This document shows positions 53,977-64,000 of a DNA stretch of 64,000 bases, piece after piece. The stretch is from Dendrolimus kikuchii (lineage: Eukaryota > Arthropoda > Insecta > Lepidoptera > Lasiocampidae). Location: assembly GCA_019925095.2 (NCBI GenBank), contig CM034392.1, forward strand, positions 13,597,887-13,661,886, written 5' to 3'. Each line of letters starts with the position of its first letter. Positions within the stretch are counted from its first letter, which is position 1. Under the pieces are notes generated by a model. The model was given only the letters and a program-made list of their open reading frames with translations, searched no databases and was not told where the DNA came from. The position numbers and the translations under genes were made by a program.

Positions 53977-55077
53977 TTGTTTCTTTTCATGCACTTTATA
54001 AAACAAAACTATAATTTGATTCAATATGCGTGCGTTTTCAAAAAGTTTTCGGCTCAATTCACCCGGAATCTAGCACGAATGTACGGGTTAAACATCCACA
54101 TGACCTCACAGGAAATTCGGAGCAGTCTAATCCATTCGGCAGGAACACGGTCAGTAGATTCACCACTAAATATTTTTAGACATTTTGCGACGTGTATAAT
54201 TGAAGTTCAACGAACTTCTGCTTTATTAATCACGCATTCGAGAGTACAATGGAAATATTGCGAACAGACATTTGGCAATACTTTTTTGTATCAATTTTTT
54301 GTATTTAAATAAAGTATATTAGGACACGTCCTGATTCGAGATGAAATATTTGTATTTTGACGCGTGCCCTCATGGTCGGCGTATGCGCATTATAATTATA
54401 GAATGATGAACTCGCATCGCGGAGGGTTGAGTTCTATTCCTGGTATTGTTTACGGTTGTGGGCCAGAGGGCCATTTCAGGGTGTAATTTACCTACATATA
54501 AAGTTTATTGCTATTTATAATGTAATAATCTCAGACTTTTCAATTAATAAGGTAATATTGCTCCCATAAATTACGTAGGTAGTTCAAACGTATTTATGTT
54601 ATATACATGTATATGTTGGAATGTGGAAATGAATAGGAACAAATTTTGTTCAACAGAATAAATAATCATTAATAAATTTTAATTTATATTTTTTACAATA
54701 CTATTCTTCTAACGACTTATATTGTAATCTCTTAAAAATAACAGTTATTTAACCTTTTTATCCACAAAACAAAAATCAATAAAATCGAGAAAGGTTAAAT
54801 TTTAGTAAAGTAAAACATTCCTACATGTGGTAAGCCAGGAGAGAAAGTGTTCCTCCATGCTCTCATTATGCTTAACTTCAATAACTTTTTTTCTCTCAAA
54901 CTACAACGTATTTTAAATATACCCCGTTATTAGTGTCGATACAATTATTTTTAAGCTTAAAAAACTCTACTAAAATTTCAATTTTCAAGATAACAAGTTA
55001 CTGAAGCAAAGAGGCGATGTGTTCCTCGCACGCATTTCTTACTTGTACATAATACGCCGAGGAGGCTGATCAACGGA
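53977..55077. other. 5' flank of the first MARVEL gene
   Basis: Should hold the 5' UTR and promoter of the minus-strand gene. A TTTTATAAAG sequence about 20 bases before the ATG resembles a TATA box but is too close to be sure. 54360..54500 looks like a degenerate SINE (GTCGGCGTATGCGC ... TTCTATTCCTGG ... GGGCCAGAGGGCC). The 111-codon plus-strand frame at 53977..54312 shows no coding features. Confidence 0.4.
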
Positions 55078-55600
55078 ATAAGGATAACAGACCTTTTTTT
55101 AACGAGGGGAAATCTGATACCATCAGCCGGGCGAGGGGGAAAATCGCGGCCGATGTGTGGGATTCGCCAGGTCGGGGTAGCACTAGCACCGCAAGCAAAA
55201 AGTGCTATTGCCACACCACGGTCAGGTATACCTACTAAAATCCCTCGGTGTTCCTTCCTGAGTCTTATACTAGGGATACGAGAAAGCGGAAGCTTGACCA
55301 ACTCGACGTGCCGTGGCAGGCGGGAGCCCAATGGCCACATTCACTACTTGGGGGGAAGCATAGCCCCCGGTGTCATCGATCTCTAGTCCTGACATGGGGC
55401 GAGAGGTGAGTCGGCGCGTCCCATCTCGATGGCTTAACGACAGGTGAAAACCTTTTCCGCATCCTCACGGCGACCGGTGGTCGGAATGCGCCCTTCGGCA
55501 CCGGCGCGTCCTCTTTTGGCTGGGAGCAGAGCCCCCGGACTTTGGAAGCGTTAGTGTACGTCCTTACGTACGCTCACGCTCCTGAAGGATAACAGGCCTG
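55078..55600 (-). mobile_element. R1-clade LINE 3' UTR fragment (subfamily B, diverged)
   Basis: Reverse orientation. Plus-strand blocks TGTGTGGGATTCGCCAGGTCGG, CACTAAAATCCC-like CTACTAAAATCCCTCGG and GTGGCAGGCGGGAGCCCA line up with 8420..8620. Further right, GGTCGGAATGCGCCCTTCGG and CTTTTGGCTGGGAGCAGAGC align with the ORF2 end region at 8830..8880. The tail side begins with a T run near 55093. No open frame is left. Confidence 0.7.
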
Positions 55601-56053
55601 TCCGCTGTAAATTGATGCGACCCGGTTCTAACAGACTTGCAGCGTCAAGTATCTCACGACCCTAGTTCTTGAAGGGACACCGAAATGATTTTAAGTATCC
55701 AGAAGTCGTCGCTAATTCTACACTACCTCACTGTTCCTCCACACCTTTTTTTGTTGAATAGTAAAGCATTCACTATTCCACAAAAAAAAGGTTTAAGAGT
55801 ATATTTTATTTCAGTGATGGTAGTCATCACTTTTGTATGTTTTGTAAATGAAATAAAACTACAATTTTAAAGAGTATAAAAGTAAAAATTTAATTAAATA
55901 AGTACACGGTATACAGAAAAACAAAAATAAATTAGATCATATAATTTTGTTTATTAGTTATAATATCACTTATACTGTAAGTAATATCTCTACACAAATA
56001 TCTGTAGTACCTATCTATCTATGTTTAGCGATTCTATAATAAGCCCTAGCCCT
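55601..56053. other. AT-rich intergenic DNA
   Basis: No exon or repeat is recognised. A T/A palindromic stretch (CCTTTTTTTGTTG ... CACAAAAAAAAGG) is weak. Confidence 0.35.
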
Positions 56054-56157
56054 AGACAAGTGGCATTAGCGCTAAACGAATATAATAGAAAATGTATGGG
56101 AAAGACATATCGTTACGCTAAGTATTATGTCATTTCCATACATTTTCATTATATTCT
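56054..56157. mobile_element. Foldback MITE, copy 2, right end lost
   Basis: It begins AGACAAGTGGCATTAGCGCT and keeps the centre ATATCGTTACGC and part of the right arm (CATTTTCATTATATTC). The terminal GACACTTGTCT is missing. Confidence 0.65.
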
Positions 56158-56725
56158 AGTCTGAAATTCTTCTTCGTCTCGAGTGAATAGGTAATTCTAA
56201 GAAGTGTGCTCCAGTCGAGGCCGACAGTCACCTAACATTAGATAAGATAACTGTCAAATACCTGCAATCTTTAGAATCCGGTGATCATGTCCGGTATTCA
56301 ATAAGAAACTCGTATTAAATAATACGAAAATAAAATTCCTTTCAAAATAAAATCATTTTTCAATTATACATTCACTTGACATTCGTATACCTAATTACTA
56401 TTCTGACCGTGTTTTTCTTATCAAAAACTATAAATAATTTTTTATCTATTGATGATGAATGATGATCAAACTTTTATGATTGATGCAAAAATTATATTCT
56501 TATTCATTCGGTGATAGATTTAATTCAAAGCACAGCTTCGAAGATAATCATCTGTATGTTTGCTGAACCAGATATATGTTCAATAATCCAAGAACATCAA
56601 AATCAAGCTTTTGTAATTATAAAACAAACCGAAAGCTTTCAACAAAAACATTACTTTTAACTAGAACAAACTAGAAGGTTCTTAATTGGACTATATATAC
56701 AATTATATGTGTCTTTAGATATTTA
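56158..56725. other. Intergenic DNA, nothing recognised
   Basis: AT-rich, without a supportable feature. Confidence 0.4.
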
Positions 56726-56862
56726 GACGAGCTTGCATGACAAGAGTTATGAATGTCAAAGAGGCAAGTGAGGTGTGTAAGAATAAGCCTAAATGGCACT
56801 CTGTTGTTCGTGCCTACCCCGCGAGGGAACTGGCGTGAAGTTATGTATGTATGTATGTATGT
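56726..56862 (+). mobile_element. LINE 3' tail ending in (TGTA)n
   Basis: ACGAGCTTGCATGACAAGAG ... GGGAACTGGCGTGAAGTTATG followed by six or so TGTA units. It is the same tail as at 57575..57718, only 700 bases away and in the same orientation. Confidence 0.8.
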
Positions 56863-57327
56863 TTAGATATTTAGATTTAGTTTTATTTAGTAGAATTATT
56901 TGTAATGTATATAGGTAATTTTATATAATTATGTATTTTCATGTATTATGTTCCGGCTATAACGAATATTCATGGCAGACTATACAGATGTATGTACAAT
57001 TTTCATGATTTTTTTATATTGGCCACTGGCTTTCTTAATCTACTGATTAACTTTTAGAACAGACGATCTACAACATCAACTATCAATCAACCTTATATTA
57101 AAATTAAAATATATTTTGTAAAACTTAAGTTTTCATAAGGCCTGATTTACATTAGTTAAGAAGCAAGTTAATTTGCGAAACTGATGACTCATCGCTTGGA
57201 CAAGTGTTTGCTTATTTCTTAACTGGCTTTCTTTTCGAATGATGATAAGGGCTTAACTCGCCAGTTTAATCAGTTAGCTTGCTAATTAACAAATGCAAAT
57301 GGAAATCACGCTTAGTATAAAATAAAC

Positions 57328-57718
57328 ATGAATAATACTTTTCGTAATACCGAAGTAAGAAAGACAGTTGGTCTGAAAGAGAGTGTCGGGGTGAAGGTAA
57401 GGAAAGGAATGCTCCGGTGGTTCGGACATGTAGAAAGAATGCATGATGAAAGAATGAATAAACAGATATACAATGCAAAAGTGGATGGATGCAGAAGTCG
57501 TGGAAGGCCACGACACACTTTCCATGATCAAATTGATCGTGTACTAGCAGAAGGTGATGTTAGGAGCCTTAAGAACAGACGAGCGTGCATGACAAGAGTT
57601 ATGAATGTCAAAGAAGCAAGTGAGGTGTGTAAGAATAAGCCTAAATGGCGCTCTGTTGTTCGTGCCTACCCCGCAAGGGAACTGGCGTGAAGTTATGTAT
57701 GTATGTATGTATGTATGT
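57328..57718 (+). pseudogene. LINE ORF2 C-terminal tail, best-preserved copy
   Basis: A 120-codon open frame to 57690 reads VRKGMLRWFGHVERMHDERM, GCRSRGRPRHTFHDQIDRVL, KNRRACMTRVMNVKEASEVC and ends VVRAYPARELA, followed by a (TGTA)n run at 57696..57718. LRWFGHVxR and GRPR are the standard closing motifs of several non-LTR retrotransposon clades, and a short tandem-repeat tail instead of poly(A) is typical of RTE and related elements. It is 5'-truncated. It lies between the two MARVEL genes. Confidence 0.8.
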
Positions 57719-58655
57719 AATAATACTTTTATTGTCGATATACATAATTTGTTGTTAGGTATACTACATGTTTTCAACTAAAGGTACCTGGTTTTCCCTA
57801 TACGCAGTGTTGATTGTATTATCTCTTAAGGCGATGGCAATTACAAAAGTCTACATAAATATTTATATTCTTATAAAACTTAATTCATATCGTTTATCTC
57901 ATAGACACATATTAAACAGTCATTATGTATTGTGATAGAGAGATAGATTTGTTGTGACAAATAACTACATTATGTGATTTATTTTGTTTATCTGAAACAA
58001 AGGGACAAATTACTTCTCGGTAAGTGGTAAGCTTTAGCTTCTCTTGACGAGAAAAATAATTAGGAAGAAAATGTGTTTATACCTAATAAAAAAAATATAA
58101 ACTGTTATACAAATTCGAGAACTAATTAATATCTATTTAACAATACCCCCAACTTTATTGTATAATAATGAGATTATTAAGATCATTAAACGATTTTTAA
58201 TCGCAGTCAAACAGAAACTCCAAAGTTAAGCAAATAATTTTCTAGTTATAGGTAAATAACTAGGTATATACAATAGACTCTGTGACATCTTAAACATCCA
58301 AACCAATGTAAAAAAAGGTAAAGTTCATTTAAGAAATTTGTCATTTTGGAATACAAATTACGTACCCCTGCTTTCCAGTTAACTAAGCGGTCTAGCACAG
58401 ACCACTAGACCACTCAGGCCGCTAAAAAACCACCCATACAGTAAGTACGATCTTTACAATCTGACTAGTTTATTTACTGCTAATAATAAGTTACTTATAC
58501 TCATATTAATATAATGCTTAGTTTCAGCATCTTTAAGGGCGTTAACAAGTATTTATGACGTAAACTCTAGGTTTGGCAAAAAAAAACTATAAAAGCTAGT
58601 AATAGATCACATCACAACAACTATTAAATAATTAGTTAATTCTGTAGACATATAA
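57719..58655. other. 3' flank of the second MARVEL gene
   Basis: AT-rich. The 3' UTR of the minus-strand gene ending at 58656 must lie here. No AATAAA is evident in the first 100 bases past the stop. 58380..58430 contains CTAGCACAGACCACTAGACCAC with no assigned role. Confidence 0.4.
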
Positions 58656-61314
58656 TTAAATTCCACGGTAATGGCGGTTAGCCAAAAATGTACTGATTAA
58701 ATAGAGGCCAGATAGCACCAATCCCATTACCTGAAAAAACAAAAATCTTATAACATTATATAACAGGAGCATTTTTCAAGTATGCCTTCTGGGCAATATC
58801 ATAGACCATAAGAAATAGCGAAAAATACTCGAAGTACTCTCGAGGCCGATTTTGATAAAAACTAAAATGGTATTGTTTGGTCTTTGCCTAGTATAAGGTA
58901 GGTAGAAAATCGCTACATCAATTTTGCTGTCTAACCTCTTTCTGTGTGAGGTGACGGCCAATGCACAGGAGGATAGAGGCAGCCATTTTGGACACTTACA
59001 TCTGTCAACGTTGTAACGAGATATCGCGCCGTGAGTTTATTCTTTTAAATATATTAAATTCCAATTGTACTCCAAAGTGAATTTGGTGCCGTGCGCTGTT
59101 CCTCTGTGTGCTGCAACCAGAACCAAGCCAGGAGAGGTCGGATCTCAAGGTTGGTGGAGCTTCGACTGCTTTTCTAGTACAAGGATCTAAGCCAGATATC
59201 TATATTTCCCATACAGTCCATTATTATAAAGCCAGCGTTATTTTACCAAGGGCCACACCACAGCCACATTACCCGTGATACAACGCCCCACAGGTATCGT
59301 TAGATTTTTTTAAACCAAATTACCCTAGTCAGGACCCGAATCAGATGCTGATATTAAAAAAAACATTCTGTATTATTACACCAGTAGATAGAATAAGTAG
59401 TATAAGGATCAATTTTTGTGTGCCATCTATCCGTATAGGATAAACGTGGCAGATATACCGACCCTCCCTCCATCCATTCTCTAATGGAGAGAGCTAGGCC
59501 CATTATTAGTATTATACAACTGAGTAATCAATTATTGTCATCACATGTATGTAGAAACACCTCTTACTTGTCTTTACAAATATAAATTATACACCTGAAA
59601 CTATGTGCATTTTTATTTCTTACTTCTTCCAAGGCCTTAACAGGGTTGAATATAAACTATTTTCTGGATAAAACAATAAATTCACCATTTCTGGGTGGAT
59701 TTATAGATTTATAGAACGAGTTTATTTGAAATCGCGACAAAAACTTTATTGCTCGATAATAAATTATAATACTCACTGCCGCAGCCAAATAAGGGTCGTA
59801 CTCGTTCCTGTAACTCGATTTTTCATGATTCACTTCTATTAGCAACGTTAAACCCGCACACAGATATAGTATAAACGCCAAACCATGATATATCAATTCC
59901 TGGAAACAAGTTTAATCAATCTTTAGTGAAACAAACCAGTACATATTTTAAAATATTAGCGTTTATAAATAAAAAATCATTTCCTTTGCTGGAACTTTTT
60001 TGGGAGGAATAATAAACTCATGCCGTGGAACAGAATAACAGGAACAACAAGCGTCCATGAATCGTACCTTGGACAAGCTCCCAAAACGTATTTTTTAGAC
60101 CATATCATCCAAAAATTGGTAGCCTTCTTTGGGACCGTCCATAAAGTACGTCCGCTTACAGGGGATATCGCTAGGTTTTTTTAAATATTGTATAGATTCG
60201 CGTTTAACCGACATTGCACCTGATGTCAAGTGAAAATGCAGTCTAAGATGGAGTATGCTTACCTAGAAAATACCTACCTATTCACGCGAGACTTGAAGAA
60301 ACATGAAAAATAAACGATGGTAAAGAATCCATTCCTCAGCGTACGTATTAGGTGTGACAAAATGGAGGAACGGGGGACTATGGAAACATGACATGAGGTG
60401 AAAAAAGTTTTATTAAGAATTAAGATTTTTTTATTTTTTATATAATAATAAAACTTCATATAGCGAGAGAGAAGTGACTTGTGGGCACTAACTAATTATG
60501 TATGATTTAGTATTTAGGGCCTAGTCTCAGTTACGTATAACTAGTATTAATCTGTTCAACCATGACTGGATAATTTTATCTCTTTTTTCTTTTTTTATGG
60601 TTTTGGGAAGAAACTTATTATCATAATATACGGATTGTCTCAACTGCTTGAATATTTTCCTAGCTGTGCCCGCGACTTCGTCCACGAGGAGTTTTTATCG
60701 CGGAACCCTATAAAATGTAAAAAAAAGTTGCCTAAGTTACTCCTTATAATATCAGCTATCTGCCAGTGAAAATCCCGTCAAAATCGGTCTAGCTGTTTCA
60801 GAGATTAGCCAGAACAAACAGACATCCAAAAAAAAATTTAAACAATGTTTTTTTTATATAAGTACCGTATATACTTTCATATGCATTGAGTAAAAGTTGT
60901 TATTTTGACATTACCAACAGACACTTCAATTTTATTTATCTGTATAGATGAATCAGTTAAACCCCTGTAAACATTACTAGTAAAATAAGTTTTTAAAAAA
61001 CCTATTTATACAGTGTTAGTAATTTTGAATAAATTTAACATTATACAACTATTCAATTGTTTAGACTGTTACATCTTCATAGATTTTGAAATGCTGTTGT
61101 ATGTTAGAATATTTTACATACTTACATAGTTTGTTTTTGATATCATAGAAGATGTGGATAATGATAACACACATGATAATAAAAGACAAAACGTTCCGAT
61201 GAGAAATGATACTGCCACTAAGAGGAAGAACAACTCCGGTTTTTCATCGTGGTAGTATCCGCGATTATGGTCCAGATAATAGCCCACCACTCCTACGCAA
61301 CACGCACCTAGCAC
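58656..61314 (-). CDS. Second MARVEL-domain membrane protein gene, 5' exon missing
   Basis: Three coding exons are visible: 61126..61314, 59777..59899 and 58656..58730, with clean acceptors (tttcag, tttccag, ttttttcag) and donors (GTAAGT, GTGAGT), all phase 0, giving 128 residues. Helix 1 remainder VLGACCVGVVGYYL, loop DHNRGYYHDEKPEL, helix 2 FFLLVAVSFLIGTFCLLLSC, TSSMISKTNY, helix 3 ELIYHGLAFILYLCAGLTLL with a charged loop (EVNHEKSSYRNEYDPY), helix 4 VMGLVLSGLYLISTFLANRH, ending YRGI. The hydrophobic pattern and intron positions match the neighbouring MARVEL gene. The first exon, expected to end in a GxLKLxxx-type stretch, is not found before 64000 and probably lies outside. Likely role: membrane organisation or vesicle trafficking, by family only. 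Confidence 0.8.
58950..59300 (-). other. Possible LTR-retrotransposon fragment in an intron
   Basis: GC-richer than its surroundings, inside intron 3 (58731..59776) of the second MARVEL gene. AATTTGGTGCCGTGCGCTG resembles the LTR/primer-binding-site junction of Pao- or gypsy-like elements. There is no coding sequence. Confidence 0.2.
60660..60880 (-). mobile_element. Helitron-like 3' end
   Basis: Starts CTAGCTGTGCCCGCGACTTC, the reverse of the terminus GTCGCGGGCACAGCTAG seen at 32736..32754, and continues with AAAATCGGTCTAGCTGTTTC and an A/T-rich tail. It lies in intron 2 of the second MARVEL gene. Confidence 0.55.
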
Positions 61315-62085
61315 CTGAAATTAGCAAACAAGAAACATGTATAAAAAAGACATAATGGCCAGTTGCCGCGTCTCATACTAATGCTTTGAATCTTGCCAAA
61401 GATGCCTGTTGGTATTTTTACATTCAAATGTGCATAATGCCACAATCACCATAAGAAAAGAAAAATATTCGAGACCAGCAACGTATTACCGACTCCTCTA
61501 CTCTTGCAAACTACCTCCGGCGGCGGTAATTTCTTTTCTTCAGGTGCGCTGTTTGCCTATTTGTCTGGTTTAAACTTCGATCAATAATAATACATTTTGA
61601 TTGAAGGGTTTAAGTAATAAAATAAGACATACTACCGGTGAAAGGTAACATCGTAAGTACCCTTCACATTGAGATTACCCATGTGCAAAACTCGTCTATC
61701 CTCCTTGTACAAGCATAGTAGATCGATGCCATTGGCATAACCAATACGTTAGATTAAACAAAGATCGTGTATATAGTTAATAATATTTACTATTTTTGGA
61801 TGTGGCTTGTTTCGTTATTCGCTAAATGTTTAACTTACAATTTGCATCTGCAAATCTTTATTACATAGTAATGGGATGTATTTCAATGGACATTGATTTT
61901 TTGCTGTTTATAAAAATTCTCTACCATGTTTGTGCCCTGAACTTGATTTAAGGATTTCTAAAATGTAGCTTGCATCCTTTATATACTCAAAATACGTTTC
62001 AAATTTATTGTAAATACAAGGTAGTATCTTATTCGCTTTAATTAACTAATATCTCGTCTATCAAAACTTTAATTTATGATATATA
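61315..62085. other. Upstream intron of the second MARVEL gene
   Basis: No exon with the expected membrane helix is found. A minus-strand string APEEKKLPPPE with flanking AG and GT (61512..61546) is too short to accept. Confidence 0.35.
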
Positions 62086-63383
62086 GGGGAGACCGAGGAG
62101 AGTTGTGACAAAGGAGAGTTTTGACAGAGGAGAGCTGTAACATAGTTGATTTCTCGGAACCTATGACCGTTAATAATGTGACAGCAACTCGCATTTGTTG
62201 CTTTTGAGATACGTTATTTAACGCAGCGCGAACCAATGGCGTATGGGAAGTGGTTTTGACTCAATGACATTTGCATACAAAAAATTGCGAGAAGTAAATT
62301 TTTCATAATAATTTTGATTACTTGTTATGTATTATGTTTGAATCTTTATGATAATTTTTCTCGTATAGTTTAGTTTTTCAAGTTTCATAGCCTGGTAATG
62401 TTTTTTTTGGGTTGGCATCTTATTTATAAATTATGAATTATTATTCTGATTGGTTCACGAATTTTTGCACCCAGGCTACTTGTGACAGCTTGTCACAACT
62501 CTCATATTTAACCGGCTTCTTTTGTTAATTTTTCTGGAAGTTTTTTCTTATGGTAAAATGTTGCATGCTTCATTGCCGTTTCTTTGATTCAGAATGCTAA
62601 ATATATGAAGGACTGACAATATGATAGATTGACATTGCTAAGGCTGAAATTTATGAACTAAAAGTAGTCAGGCTAACATTTCAAACTCATAGAATTGCCG
62701 CATACTATTCCAATGTCAACTAGGTACATTTCCTTGCAATCTAAGTATGAAAAGGCATATTAAGTTAATTTAGATGTCATACGATGCCCGACACACCTAC
62801 CAAGTATGAAATAACTGCCACAAGAAAAGAAGTTTAAGCAATAAAAAAGAAGAGTAATAAGAAAAGTATCGCTTATGACTAAGAAGAAGCAGAAAATGAT
62901 CGGTTTTGCTTTTGTTAACTTGAACCCTTGGTTACGCAAATTAAAAGGGTTCAGAGCCCCGAATTCCAAGGCTGGTCTCACATAGACGGGCTTCGATATG
63001 TCTATGATAATTGTTTGTCAGATTAAACTTTGGTTTTCAACTGATTTATATACAACAGGTCTCAGAAAGATGCCATACTATATTATTTAGGATATTAATG
63101 TTTTTTATGTTAATGTGACATTTTATTTTCGTTCGTAAATGAGACAACTTACCTAAGTATTCGTCACAACTTACCTCGGTATTAGTGGGTTGTGACACGA
63201 GGAGTAGTTTTTTTTTTTGTCTATTTTCTCAGAAACTTTAACGTTGCCATTAATTTTGATGATTCTTTCTTATAGCCTATGAATTAAGCTACATTGACTT
63301 ATAGAGCTCATAGATGTAGAATGTTTCTGGACTGAGATATGTTAGTTAAAGTAAAAATTGACACAACTCTCCTCGGTCTCCCC
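62086..63383. mobile_element. 1.3-kb terminal-inverted-repeat element with TA duplication
   Basis: The ends are 25-bp inverted repeats (GGGGAGACCGAGGAGAGTTG...) with one difference, flanked by TA at 62084..62085 and 63384..63385. Variants of GAGTTGTGACA recur inside both ends in direct and inverted orientation (for example 62110..62145 and 63145..63200). No transposase motif is visible. A minus-strand open frame (62760..62981) reads VRPALEFGALNPFNLRNQGF and then a hydrophobic string. The TA duplication suggests a Tc1/mariner-superfamily non-autonomous element. Confidence 0.8.
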
Positions 63384-64000
63384 TACCTATAAAAATTCAT
63401 AATATTTCTAATAACAACCAAATATTGTTCTCAAAACTGTAATTGTAATTTTCGGGCAAATAGACCAGAAACAATAATTTTGTATATTACTTTTTCCGAT
63501 CTCGTACACTTTTCGTGTTATTTTGATTCATAAACTTGGTGTAATCTCGGCTTTCTAAGAATAGCCGTGCATGAAGCATGATTCCACGGTTGCTCGTAAA
63601 AACTAAGGTCGTTATAAATTGGTTTATATCCTCCTGTGAATTATCCTATTTCACGACATATACAGGTACTATGTAATTACAACATTTTTCATCGTAGTGG
63701 AATTTGGTAAGATGTTGAATAACAAGGGTTGTGGCCGCGTCTGTTCAACTACTACCTGTTAACCGTGATGGGATGGTTGGAAAAATACTAAGGTGGTTTA
63801 AAGCGGTATCTTTTAATAAAGTATTACACCAGTTTTTCAAATATGGCTTAACATGTCCTATTGGTAATATTATGCCACTATAATATTAACTTAATTTTAA
63901 GACATTTCCGCGTGAAAACGCCTAGCCGCTATGATCAAGACGGCACTCAATAGTAAACAACTTAACTGTAAACAACAGTCTTTCATAGTAAAATTTCAAT
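63384..64000. other. Right edge, nothing recognised
   Basis: AT-rich, with no exon that I can support. It is presumably upstream intron or flank of the second MARVEL gene. Confidence 0.4.

Noticed and set aside
53977..54312. A 111-codon plus-strand frame opposite the first exon flank of the MARVEL gene
   Set aside because: No motif, no splice context and AT-rich codon use. It overlaps the likely 5' UTR and promoter of the well-supported minus-strand gene.
54400..54480. SINE or tRNA-like sequence upstream of the MARVEL gene
   Set aside because: Only a weak B-box-like TTCTATTCCTGG is present, so it is mentioned within the flank description and not called on its own.
62760..62981. A 73-codon minus-strand frame with a hydrophobic tail and a GTAGGT that looks like a donor, tempting as an exon of the second MARVEL gene
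   Set aside because: It lies wholly inside the inverted-repeat element at 62086..63383 and lacks the expected helix-1 pattern. It has no ATG in a good context.

Overview
The window looks like nuclear DNA of an insect, most likely a moth or butterfly (Lepidoptera). It is AT-rich with short exons and GT-AG introns. It is packed with transposons of the kinds typical of lepidopteran genomes: R1-clade non-LTR retrotransposons, mariner and maT (DD37D) elements, Helitron-like elements with CTAG ends, tRNA-derived SINEs, MITEs and retrotransposon tails ending in tetranucleotide repeats. I see no bacterial genes, rRNA, true tRNA gene or CRISPR array. The species cannot be named from the sequence alone.

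Host genes are few, and all lie on the minus strand. At the left, 1213..1569 is a compact intronless reading frame whose product begins MGNSKSKK (an N-myristoylation-type start), with a poly(A) signal just downstream. At 4011..4167 is the last coding exon of an unidentified gene. At the right are two genes for small four-helix MARVEL-domain membrane proteins. One is complete in four exons (47968..53976, 184 aa, Cys-rich N terminus, resembling the singles bar family). The other is missing its 5' exon (exons 58656..61314). The two share all the intron positions and phases that can be compared, so they are probably a tandem duplication.

The rest is mostly mobile DNA. A nearly complete R1-clade element fills about 26.3-31.7 kb; its ORF1 is frameshifted and its 1056-aa ORF2 is open, with a TAATG stop-start junction between them. 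Five more R1-clade pieces (8.3, 11.7, 19.8, 41.0 and 55.1 kb) fall into at least three subfamilies, and two of them keep clean target-site duplications. A decayed RNase H-bearing LINE covers about 16.3-18.6 kb. DNA transposons include a mariner at 5.2 kb, two maT elements (35.0 kb, nested in a LINE, and 48.4 kb, inside an intron of the first MARVEL gene), a non-autonomous hAT-like element with a perfect 8-bp target duplication (34.06-34.73 kb), and a 1.3-kb element with 25-bp inverted ends and a TA duplication (62.09-63.38 kb).

The most striking signal is at 45.54-46.23 kb. A solo-LTR-like block carries an array of heat-shock elements (three perfect three-unit GAAnnTTCnnGAA sites plus two two-unit sites) just upstream of a TATA box, with an AATAAA signal near its other end. 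This is what a heat-inducible LTR promoter would look like. Other structures of note are a diverged direct duplication (13.7-15.4 kb), several hairpins and foldbacks, a 9-bp-unit minisatellite (23.16-23.32 kb) and a 200-bp AT/GT microsatellite.
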